From assembly GCA_026645815.1 (NCBI GenBank), contig JAPKMR010000018.1, positions 1-64,000 on the forward strand: a stretch of DNA of 64,000 nt. Direction: 5' to 3'. A model generated the notes under the pieces. That model searched no databases and was not told the origin of the DNA. It worked only from the letters and a program-made list of their open reading frames with translations. Shown here one piece after another: positions 32,101-41,121 of this stretch; the stretch's first letter is position 1; each line of letters starts with the position of its first letter. The position numbers and the translations under genes were made by a program. The stretch comes from Anaerolineae bacterium (GTDB taxonomy: Bacteria; Chloroflexota; Anaerolineae; B4-G1; SLSP01).

Positions 32101-33925
32101 GCTGTTGCAGCAACTGGGCGATCTCTCCTCGAGCGAGATTGCGCAGCGCGCCACAGTGGAGCCTTCCGGTTGGATTACCGAGCTCACGGGCGAAGGGCGT
32201 CTTATTGGCATGGAGATTCCCACAGCTGTGGGTATTGAGTGGCGTTGGGTATTAGTGGAAATGGCGGAGGATTATCGCGCGGCGTTTGTGACGCCCGAGG
32301 TTGAAGGTGCAGAGACGGCGCGCCGCGTGATTCTGCAACGTTTTCTGGCAAACTCCGGACCGGTTACGCTGGAAGGCATCCGCGCGCGCTACGCCTTCCC
32401 CGAAGACTGGTTGCAGGCGGAGCTTGACCGTCTCATCGAGGCGCGCGACCTCGTGCATGGACGCTTCACACCGCAGACCGAAGCTGCTGCCGAATTCGTG
32501 GACCGTCGCGCGCTGGAACAGATTCACCGTCGCACGCTTCACATTCTGCGCCAGGAGGTGCAACCGGCGCCCTTCACCCTCTACGCGGATTTCCTCGCGC
32601 ACTGGCAACAACTCCATCCCGCGGAGCGTCTGGCGGGGGCGGGCGGGTTGACGCGACTGTTGCAACAACTCCGCGCCGCGCCGGTGGTGGGTCGCATCTG
32701 GGAGCGTGATGTACTGGCGCTGCGCTTGCTCGATTACGACCCCGTGGAGTTGGAGACGCTTTGCCGTAGCGGCGATTTGATCTGGGTTGGCGCGGGTGGC
32801 GCGGACCCACGACGGGCGCGAGTGCGCTTTCTCTTTCGGGGGGAGGGTAATGTCTACCTTGAGCCGGCGCCGGCAGATTTGGGTATCTTGAGTGAGACGG
32901 CGCATCCTGTTTATGACTTCCTCAAGTCGGAGGGTGCGAGCTTCTTCAATGATATCGCTGCAGCGCTGGAACTTGAGGATGCTGCTATTGAGAGCGCTCT
33001 CATCGAATTAACACTTGCGGGATTGGTGGCCAATGATAGCCTGGAATCGCTGCGGCGACTTGTAGAGGTGAGTCGTCCCCAACCCCAGTCGCGGCAACCC
33101 TACAGCTCGCTCGAAGCCGAACTCGCGCAGCGGCGGGAGGCTTTGGGATTGGGGGTTCGCTCTCCAGGTCGTAAGCCTGATTTAGCTCGCTACCGCTCGG
33201 CGCGGGACCGTGTGCGCCAGCGCGTGGAACGCACGACATCGCCGCGCTGGGTAGGACGCTGGTCGCCCGTCCATCGCTTTAGCGTATTGGGAAAAGCGCT
33301 CCCCGTGGCAGAACGGGTTGCGCAGCAGACCCGCCAGCTGTTGGCTCGCTATGGTGTGGTCACGCACGAGTGCCTGGAGGGCGAGATTGGCGCGTGGGAT
33401 TGGAGTTTGATCTACCCGCAGCTGCAACGTTTGGAACTGCGGGGCGAGGTGCGGCGGGGATACTTTGTGCAGGGCTTGTCTGGGGTGCAATTTGCACTCC
33501 CCGAAGTGGTGGAGCGCCTGCGCGCCTTGCGCGATACTCTGGAAGAAGCGCCTGCGCCTGTGGTGCTCAATGCCTGTGATCCTGCCAATCTGTGGGGCGC
33601 GGTGCGCGAAGGAGGTCCTCTCACGGCGCAAGATGAACCGTTGACTTTCGCGCGCGTTCCTTCGACGTGGCTTGTGCAGGTGCGCGGATTGCCGGTTTTG
33701 GTCGCCATGAATGGCGGCGCGGACCTTCTGACGTCCCAAGGGACGGATGAGTTGACCCTGCAGCAGGCACTGCGGGCGCTCTTCCTGCATCTAGGTCAGA
33801 CCGAGACGCGCGTGATACTCCAGACGTGGAACGGCGAACCGGTGCTCGAAAGCCCCGGCAAAGCGCTGCTGGAAGCTGTGGGCGCTATCCGCTATTATCC
33901 CGGTATGGTATGGGAGCGACGCTAA
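29132..33925 (+). CDS. lhr: Lhr-family ATP-dependent DNA helicase, full length
   Basis: 1597 aa; [80 protein letters not shown], plus long Lhr-CTD region. Confidence 0.94.
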   Translation: [1597 protein letters not shown]

Positions 33926-33967
33926 AGCGCTCTCTGGAACCTGAAAGCGCAAGGGGGAAGAGAGACC

Positions 33968-34381
33968 ATGATCGTTGAAGAACACCGCGATGGGTACACG
34001 CTTAGCACCGATAAAGGCATCCACGCTTTCCTCTCTGAGCGCTCGTATTGGGCGCAGGGACGCTCGCGCGAGGTGGTAGAGCGCACCATTGAAACCTCAC
34101 TCTGTTTTGGAATCTACGCGCAGCAGGAGTTGGTCGCCTTTGCGCGCGTTGTGACCGACTACGCTACATTTGGTTGGGTGTGCGATGTCCTTGTGCTCGA
34201 ATCCCACCGCGGGCGTGGTTTGGGGAAGTGGTTGATTGAGGCTGTCGTGCACCATCCTGAATTGCAGGGATTGAAGCGTTTGCTGCTCGCTACTCGCGAC
34301 GCGGAGTATGGTGGGTTCGTGCCCTTGCAAGCTCCAGAACGCTGGATGGAGCGCCTGATGCAACCTCCTGTTGCATCCTGA
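33968..34381 (+). CDS. GNAT-family N-acetyltransferase
   Basis: 137 aa; VCDVLVLESHRGRGLGKWLIEAV. Confidence 0.88.
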   Translation: MIVEEHRDGYTLSTDKGIHAFLSERSYWAQGRSREVVERTIETSLCFGIYAQQELVAFARVVTDYATFGWVCDVLVLESHRGRGLGKWLIEAVVHHPELQGLKRLLLATRDAEYGGFVPLQAPERWMERLMQPPVAS

Positions 34382-34557
34382 GATTTGCACCACGGAGACC
34401 GGTCACCGCAAGAATCGTCAAGTGCGAGGCTACCTCTGCACCTATCCGAGCGCAAATCGGCAAGGGGCGTCAAGACTTCAGCGAATAGGTTGGTTATACT
34501 GAAGGGTGAATCCGGGCAGACAACGCCGGTTCATAGTTCACCTTCAGGAGGGGTCGC

Positions 34558-35040
34558 ATGGATGCGCAGGAATTTGTGGTAAAACCGATTGGTTATGTGC
34601 GGGCGGGTGAAGAGGGTTTCCGCCTGGAGCTGGCGCCGGAGTACCGGTGTGCTTTGGAAGGGCTTGACGGTTTCGGACACGTGCTGGTGTTGTGGTGGTG
34701 CCACCTGTACGATGAGTACCGCGAGGTGCTGGAAGTGCCGCAGCCCTACACTCACGGTCCCGAAGTCATGGGCATTTTCGCCACGCGCGCTCCCGTGCGT
34801 CCCAATCCCATCGCGGTGACCGTGGCGGAAGTTCAGCGGGTGGACCAGGCACAAGGCATCATCTATCTTCCTTACATGGATGCGGAAGATGGCACCCCTA
34901 TCCTTGATATCAAGCCCTATCACCCCTCGGATGACCGTGTGCGTGACATTGCTCGTCCTGCGTGGTGCGCGCATTGGCCCGCGTGGTTTGAGGATTCTGC
35001 GAGCTTTGACTGGGATGCGGAGTTCGTCAACGCGCATTAG
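34558..35040 (+). CDS. TrmO/TsaA-like tRNA methyltransferase family protein
   Basis: IGYVRAGEEGFRLEL, LDGFGHVLVLWW, GIFATRAPVRPNPIAVTV motifs. Confidence 0.85.
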   Translation: MDAQEFVVKPIGYVRAGEEGFRLELAPEYRCALEGLDGFGHVLVLWWCHLYDEYREVLEVPQPYTHGPEVMGIFATRAPVRPNPIAVTVAEVQRVDQAQGIIYLPYMDAEDGTPILDIKPYHPSDDRVRDIARPAWCAHWPAWFEDSASFDWDAEFVNAH

Positions 35041-35050
35041 CAGCAACAAG

Positions 35051-35082
35051 AAAATACCGCCGGGTGTATCCGGCGGTATTTT
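35051..35082 (+). terminator. Rho-independent-type terminator after the TrmO-like gene
   Basis: AAAATACCGCCGG-GTGTAT-CCGGCGGTATTTT, 13-bp arms ending in TTTT. Confidence 0.82.
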
Positions 35083-35141
35083 GGTAACTGTTCCGCGTTA
35101 CCCCGCTAGCCACCACAAGAGCGGCTGAAGCCGCGGTTTTA

Positions 35142-35251
35142 AGGGTGATTTTCGATGCCGCGCGCAGCGCGGCATCGAAAATCACCCTCTTTAACGAACT
35201 TTAGTCCGCAGTGTGTGCCTTGTGATGGAAGTCTAAGCAGTTACGTATTTT
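35142..35251. repeat. Hairpin-containing dispersed repeat, copy 1
   Basis: Hairpin AGGGTGATTTTCGATGCCGCGC-GCA-GCGCGGCATCGAAAATCACCCT (35142-35188) then GTGCCTTGTGAtGgAAG...CAGTT..GTATTTT, similar to 36666-36782. Confidence 0.75.
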
Positions 35252-35306
35252 GCATGCCTGTGAATGCAGGTACACTTGGGGCAGTAGAAAACATCGGGAG
35301 GTTGGC

Positions 35307-35813
35307 ATGAAAGCAGCGATTACTGAACAGCCAACACGGCTATTGGCGGGCTTTGACTTCTTCGGCGATCCATTTCGTAGCCACGGTGGTTGGAGCGCCG
35401 ATAACGCTATTGGGCGCCTGTGGCAACGTTGGGGCGAATACTGGTATTCTGTCGGGATGGCGGAGTTGCCTATCAAGGATCCCACCGCGTGTTACGAGTT
35501 CCACATCTACCACCCGGAGACACTGCAAACCGGCGAGTTCGAGATCTTTGTGGGCGTGGAGGTGACCCAACTCGCGGATTTGCCGCTTGCCGTTGTAGGG
35601 AAAACGTTGCCTGGGGGGCGCTACGCTGTATTTACACTTGCCGGTGAGGAAATCGCCTCGGATTGGATCTGGGAGCTGGATCACGCCTGGTTGCCGAAGT
35701 TGGGAGTTCAGCGCCTCACGACTTTCAGTGTGCAGCGTTATGATGAACGTTTCAAGAGCGTGGAAAACCTTTCCGAATCTGAATTAGAAGTCTACATTCC
35801 CTTGCTCCCTTGA
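35307..35813 (+). CDS. GyrI-like/AraC effector-binding domain protein
   Basis: Start corrected to ATG at 35307 after GGGAGG; FEIFVGVEVTQLADLPLAVVGKTLPGGRYAVFTLAGEEIASDWIWELDHAWLPKLG resembles GyrI-like domains. Confidence 0.82.
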   Translation: MKAAITEQPTRLLAGFDFFGDPFRSHGGWSADNAIGRLWQRWGEYWYSVGMAELPIKDPTACYEFHIYHPETLQTGEFEIFVGVEVTQLADLPLAVVGKTLPGGRYAVFTLAGEEIASDWIWELDHAWLPKLGVQRLTTFSVQRYDERFKSVENLSESELEVYIPLLP

Positions 35814-35822
35814 GGTTGGCTG

Positions 35823-36668
35823 ATGAGCGACCTTGCTGCGATCGTGCGCGCGCTTGATTTCATCGAGAACCATCTCCAGACGGCTATCACCCTGGGCGAT
35901 GTGGCAGACGCGGTCGCGTATTCGCTCTATCACTTCTGCCGCAGCTTCAAAAATGCAACGCATACCACGCCCTACGATTATCTGATGCGCCGGCGCATCG
36001 CTGAGGCGGCGCGCACTTTGCTTCACAGCGCCGCTAAGGTCACCGATGTGGCCTTCGATTATCAGTTCAACAATCTGGAGACATTCTCCAGGGCTTTCCG
36101 CCGTGTGCTGGGGCAATCTCCCTCGCAGTGGCGGCAACAGGGGCAAATCGGGTACCGGCAGTTGTTACCCCCGCTCACGAGCGCCCATGTGGAACACATC
36201 GCCCGTTGCGGTCCCTGGCAACCTGCGGAATTGCCCGATTTCACTCTCACTCTGGTGGGCGTCATGACGCTGGGCGACCGGGATGCGCTTGCCTGGGCAT
36301 GGCTCTTCCGTGAACTGGCGGGTGTGACAACCCGCTGTGAACCGTGCTACGCCTGGGTGTGTCATCCTCACGGAGATGAGATGGAACGCGCAATTCTGGC
36401 GGCAGTAACAGCAGACGCGGTGCCGAAAATTCCGCCGGGGTTGGTGCACAAGGATTTGCCGAAGGCGACCTATCTGCGTTTTGCCCAGGTTGGGGCAGCC
36501 CGTGACCTCGAGTTATTGCGCGACTATATAGACTACGTTTGGCTACCGCAGAGCGATTACCGCGTCGCGCACCCCTGCTATCTGGTCCGTTACGCTGCTA
36601 TACCAGGATTGCCGTCCACTAAAAGTGACGTGGAAGTCTACGTGCCCGTGGAAAGACGGGCAGATTAG
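35823..36668 (+). CDS. AraC-family regulator with C-terminal GyrI-like effector domain
   Basis: Two HTHs (ITLGDVADAVAYSLYHFCRSFKNATHTTPYDYLMRRRIAEAARTLL...VTDVAFDYQFNNLETFSRAFRRVLGQSPSQWR), C-terminal effector-binding domain. Confidence 0.9.
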   Translation: MSDLAAIVRALDFIENHLQTAITLGDVADAVAYSLYHFCRSFKNATHTTPYDYLMRRRIAEAARTLLHSAAKVTDVAFDYQFNNLETFSRAFRRVLGQSPSQWRQQGQIGYRQLLPPLTSAHVEHIARCGPWQPAELPDFTLTLVGVMTLGDRDALAWAWLFRELAGVTTRCEPCYAWVCHPHGDEMERAILAAVTADAVPKIPPGLVHKDLPKATYLRFAQVGAARDLELLRDYIDYVWLPQSDYRVAHPCYLVRYAAIPGLPSTKSDVEVYVPVERRAD

Positions 36669-36782
36669 AAAGTGTTTTTCGCTGCCACGCGTAGCGCGGC
36701 AGCGAAAAACACCTTTTCTAGCGGGCTGTAGCCCGAAATTCGTGCCTTGTGACGAAGGCTTGAACAGTTGCTCCTGTATTTT
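36666..36782. repeat. Hairpin-containing dispersed repeat, copy 2
   Basis: TAGAAAGTGTTTTTCGCTGCCACGC-GTA-GCGCGGCAGCGAAAAACACCTTTTCTA then cgtgccttgtgacgaagg...cagtt...gtatttt; overlaps the araC-type stop codon. Confidence 0.75.
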
Positions 36783-39700
36783 AGTTTCGCAATACCAGTG
36801 GTAGGAAGATGTAATACCCCCGGACTTCGAAGGCTTTGGTGAGCGGGCCGTATTCCTCGCTGCCAGCGCTCACCACTGCCGAAGCGGTGTAATCTCCCGC
36901 CAGGGTGGACGCCCAGGTAAAGGTGAATGTGTGACTGCCGTTTGCTGCCACAGAAGCCATCTGTGGTTCGAGGAATGCCACCGGTGTGCCATTTCCATCA
37001 CTGATCAACAAGGTTGCCGCCGCCACGGTGGAGCTTTCGCCCAGGTTAGCGAAGGTCACCTGGAAGGTGCTATCCTGTCCCGGCGCTGTAGAATCGGGAA
37101 CGGTCAGGTCTTGCAACTCGCCGCTGGTCAGCTGTACTTCGCGACCTGCTCCGGTAACCACCGCCCCATTTTGCCAGATGAGCAAGCGTAACCAGTAGGT
37201 GCCGCCCTCGAGGGTACCCTGCCACCCTAAAATCACATTCTGACTGCCGCCTGCCGATATCGTCAGGGGACCGCTGCCCTTGATGCCGACCACCTGCCGC
37301 TGGGCATCTTGCAGCACCAACGTTGCGGTGATGACTTCATCTGTAGCGCCGGAGTTAATCAGGTGCGCAGTTGCGGTAATCGTCTCACCGGGCAAATAGC
37401 GCTCTCGCTCCAGAGCCATAGCAGTGAGGGCGACAGGTTCGGGGGTGTCGTACAAGATGCGTACATCCACGCTGCGGTACAGCGTTGCGGCGTCGGTAGT
37501 CGCATCATAATCCACCGGGATCACATCAAAGCGCGCAACCTGGTAGGTGCCCAGGGCAGAGGTTTCCATGGTAACCGTAACGGGATAGACGCCGCCGACG
37601 GTGGTGGTGTAACCGCCGCTGGCGCCGCCTGGAATCGGAACACCGGTGACCATTGTAGGAAGGTCCAGACTGGGCAATGCGAGCGCTTGGGTCGGTGTGA
37701 ATACCACGCCGGTGATGGTGGCGCTGACCGGCAGGATCAGCGCGAGCGAGGCTTGCGGACGCACCAGCTCATCATCCATCAACCGCTGTTGCATGCCATT
37801 GACCTCGAGCAAGTCGAAGCCCTCAACGGTTTGGGTGATGGCGTAGATGGAGGCATTGACGTGCGCCGTGATGCTGTAGGTGGCTTGAATTTCCGAATCA
37901 ATGCCAGTGACTCGTTGCGGCGTGGACCATACCGGCGAGGATTGCGGCGCATCGAGTGTCGCTACTTGCATTTTCTTATCGGGGTAACTAAGCCGCATCC
38001 ATGGCACGCCGAAGTAGGTGAAGGTCTGCACCGTTTTCTTTTCGGTGACATTGCCGTTGACCGGATGCGTGACCTTGGCGCGCATCAAGCTCCAACCCAG
38101 GGGATCGCTCTGGGTTGCGGTAGCCCGCGCCTCAAGCCAGAAGTTGTTCGCCAGAGTCTCCGCCATTGGGGCGACATTTGGCTTGAAACTGGCATAGCCC
38201 AGGCCCGCTGAGGCCACGATGCCAGAAGCGCCGCGGTGAGCCAGCGCATAGACCATGCTGTCATCGTAAGCCCCAGGCTGTCCCAAGCCCCAATCGCGCG
38301 TGTAGCTCAACCCCACACGACAGGAGTTGAAATAGAAGAACGGGCGATTGGCGGTGATTTTGGCGTTAGGATCGTACGAGGGGAGATAGAAAGACCACAA
38401 CGCGTTGGCGCTATCGGGAGCTTCCCAGTAGTCTACCTCTCCATGGTGGGCAGCTGCCATCACGGAAAAACCGGAGGTCATAGCGCTGACAACTTGATCT
38501 ATGCTCACCGAGTTGTTGTCGGTCAGTGTTTCATCCATGGTGTAGCCCATATCGTACTTCAGCACATCGTGCGCGTCATTGGCGTCGCCGGGCAACCACC
38601 AATCTAGCCCATTGCTCACCAGAATTGCGCGCGATTCGGCAGCGTTGGGACCGCGCACAGCGTTTTCGAAGAAAGTCTGCATATCGGCTGCGGTAGCGCC
38701 TACGATACGCCCAACCGGCGTTTCCAGGTTACCTTCTTCCCAATCCGCTGTCGGCGTGCCATATTGCCAATCCCCGTAGGGGTTATCCGTCATGTGGTAG
38801 TTGTGGCTCACCAGGGCATCACAGACTGGCTCATTAGCCCAGCAATCGGGGTGGTCATCCTCGGTTAGATCCCCATCTACACCATCTGGATGGTAGGCAT
38901 GTTTACGGTAGAAGGGCATGGTGTTGTCATCGCCCAGAACGACGATGTAGCTGGGGTGTCCATTGACAGAATTCCCGCGGTCTCTCAACCATGAAAGGAC
39001 GGTACCGGCGACGGCGTTGGCGTTCGTCTCGCTGGAGTAGCTGACAGTGGTATTGTTCCATGTGGCGAGCGATGGCACATGGCGATCAACGTAGAGGACA
39101 GCTGCTGTCCTGCCGAGACCCGGCATGGTTTCGTAGACTGTGTCCAACAGGCGTGCCACCTGGTTGTTATCGTATGCCGCAAACAAGCCGGTGCGGTTGA
39201 CAAGGATCCAGACCTGTGTGGATTGCCGGACTCGCGCTGTAGCGGTATCGCCCAGGTGCGCCAACCAGTTGTCGCCGAAGGCGTCTGCAGTCAACGATGT
39301 ATTGCCTTCGGGTGCGTCATTCTTGACTGTGGCGCGGAACACGACCTGCACGCTGTAATCTTGCTCCCCGCTGAGTTTCACCATGTCCGCATCGTTGAAG
39401 CGGTATTGACCGTTGCCAAGATTTGTTGGTGTGCTCCAGGTAGCGACAGCATCCCAGTCGTTGTGGCGCGTGGCAGCCTGGACGGTCTGGAATTTAGCCG
39501 GGTTCAGGGATAATATCACATCCACGTTGTTGGCGTAGGTGCTCACCGGGCAGCGTAACCGGACTACAAACCAGATGGTGTTGCCGCGCATCACATCTAC
39601 CACGGTCTCAGAAGGCGCATCCTCGATTTCGAGGATAACTGTGGGTTTGCCGCCGGCGAGAGTTGTCGCTTGCGCTGTGGCCTCGCCCTGCCACCATTCC

Positions 39701-40929
39701 GGTAGGGTGGGTTGGAGTGGTTCCCATACCATGCCGCCAATGTTGAGGCGCCATTGGAGCTGCCCGGCAAATGTGCTCATGCCTCGCCCACCCAAGATAA
39801 AGACAAACGAAAATGGAGGGTAATACGTTGCAGTATGCCAGGCTCGGCCCTCCGGTAGCGCGCCGCGAGGATCAAGCATGACCCAACTCTCGGCGCCGGC
39901 ATCGAGTTCAAGTTTCCACAGATCATTGAGGAAGCCGTCGGCGTTGCGACCGCCAAAGACCAGCATACTATCACGATGTAAGTCATAGACGGCGGTGTGT
40001 CCTGCGCGTCCGGCGGGTGGGGTTCCCAGACCGGTGAGCTGCGCCCACTGTGAGGTGCCGGCATTCCAAGCCCAGGTGTCGCTGCGGAATCCGCCCGCGG
40101 CGATGCCGCCAAAGATGATTAGGCGGTCATTGTCGTTATCGTAGATGGCCGTATGTTGCACGCGTGCTGCGGGCACTGTGCCTGCCACGGCGATGGGCGT
40201 CCAGGCTTCAGCCCCGGGCGTCAAATTCAGAGACCACAGGTCGTTGAAAAGCCCCCCATTGCCCCCACCACCAAAGACCAGCATGCGGTTTTGGGCTTGG
40301 TCGTATACGGCTGTGTGCCAGCGCCGGGCGCTGGGACCCTGTCCGCTGGGAAAGAGCTGCGTCCAGGTTTCTGCACCGGGGGTAAGGTCCAAAGCCCAGA
40401 TGTCGTCGAAATTGTAGTGGAAGCTGTGCCCGGCAAAGACGATCATTCGCCGGTTTTGATGATCGTAGATTGCGGTGTGCTGCGCTCGAGGTGCGGGCCA
40501 GGGACCAGTAGGGTTGAGCTTGACCCAGCTGTAGTTTGTCATGTCCGAAACATCCAGCGCCCACACATCGTTGAAGAATTCGCGCCCGTTGTAGCCACCG
40601 AAGACGATGATACGACTGTTAAAAGAATCAAGGGCGCTTGTGTGTCCCAACCGGACAAAGGGTAGATCCCAAACCATCATCGGGTCCCCGGCGGTGGTAG
40701 CTGTTTCCGCTATGGCGACATCGGTCATGGCTTCGATCTCGGCTTCAGTGAGCGGGATTTCGGTCTCCTGCTCTATCGTGACCGCTGCTGCCGCCGAGGT
40801 GGGTGTTGATGCTGGTGGGTTTGCCGCCCCCACATTGGCGGCGGGAAGCAGGGTGCAGCAAAGCAGTATCAGGCTTAGCGCCATCCCAACTCCCTTTTTC
40901 AATTTGAGCATTCTGTTCTGGTGATTCAT
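36781..40929 (-). CDS. Secreted kelch-repeat / peptidase C25 (gingipain-like) / CARDB-type protein
   Basis: ORF from 41064, but ATG at 40929 follows a strong GGAGGG RBS and a signal peptide (KKGVGMALSLILLCCTLLPAANVGA); ~6 kelch repeats; C25 motifs YIVVLGDDNTMPFYR, VMAAAHHGEVDYW (His) and FFYFNSCRVG (Cys); C-terminal Ig/CARDB-like repeats; ends YYIFLPLVLRN. Confidence 0.88.
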   Translation of the reverse strand: MNHQNRMLKLKKGVGMALSLILLCCTLLPAANVGAANPPASTPTSAAAAVTIEQETEIPLTEAEIEAMTDVAIAETATTAGDPMMVWDLPFVRLGHTSALDSFNSRIIVFGGYNGREFFNDVWALDVSDMTNYSWVKLNPTGPWPAPRAQHTAIYDHQNRRMIVFAGHSFHYNFDDIWALDLTPGAETWTQLFPSGQGPSARRWHTAVYDQAQNRMLVFGGGGNGGLFNDLWSLNLTPGAEAWTPIAVAGTVPAARVQHTAIYDNDNDRLIIFGGIAAGGFRSDTWAWNAGTSQWAQLTGLGTPPAGRAGHTAVYDLHRDSMLVFGGRNADGFLNDLWKLELDAGAESWVMLDPRGALPEGRAWHTATYYPPFSFVFILGGRGMSTFAGQLQWRLNIGGMVWEPLQPTLPEWWQGEATAQATTLAGGKPTVILEIEDAPSETVVDVMRGNTIWFVVRLRCPVSTYANNVDVILSLNPAKFQTVQAATRHNDWDAVATWSTPTNLGNGQYRFNDADMVKLSGEQDYSVQVVFRATVKNDAPEGNTSLTADAFGDNWLAHLGDTATARVRQSTQVWILVNRTGLFAAYDNNQVARLLDTVYETMPGLGRTAAVLYVDRHVPSLATWNNTTVSYSSETNANAVAGTVLSWLRDRGNSVNGHPSYIVVLGDDNTMPFYRKHAYHPDGVDGDLTEDDHPDCWANEPVCDALVSHNYHMTDNPYGDWQYGTPTADWEEGNLETPVGRIVGATAADMQTFFENAVRGPNAAESRAILVSNGLDWWLPGDANDAHDVLKYDMGYTMDETLTDNNSVSIDQVVSAMTSGFSVMAAAHHGEVDYWEAPDSANALWSFYLPSYDPNAKITANRPFFYFNSCRVGLSYTRDWGLGQPGAYDDSMVYALAHRGASGIVASAGLGYASFKPNVAPMAETLANNFWLEARATATQSDPLGWSLMRAKVTHPVNGNVTEKKTVQTFTYFGVPWMRLSYPDKKMQVATLDAPQSSPVWSTPQRVTGIDSEIQATYSITAHVNASIYAITQTVEGFDLLEVNGMQQRLMDDELVRPQASLALILPVSATITGVVFTPTQALALPSLDLPTMVTGVPIPGGASGGYTTTVGGVYPVTVTMETSALGTYQVARFDVIPVDYDATTDAATLYRSVDVRILYDTPEPVALTAMALERERYLPGETITATAHLINSGATDEVITATLVLQDAQRQVVGIKGSGPLTISAGGSQNVILGWQGTLEGGTYWLRLLIWQNGAVVTGAGREVQLTSGELQDLTVPDSTAPGQDSTFQVTFANLGESSTVAAATLLISDGNGTPVAFLEPQMASVAANGSHTFTFTWASTLAGDYTASAVVSAGSEEYGPLTKAFEVRGYYIFLPLVLRN

Positions 40930-41121
40930 TGCACTCCCTCCTGAAGGTTGGCTCAGACGATACAAAAGGCAGAGACGAACGCATGTTGCTATCTGTTCTC
41001 TCGCGCTATGCGGCAGTGGATGGGCGCTGGATGGAGAAGGATCTTGCACGGTTGCGCCATTCAACAGGGCTGCAACATGGCTTAGCTATAGCATAACGCA
41101 GGAGTGGAGCGTTGCTTGAAC

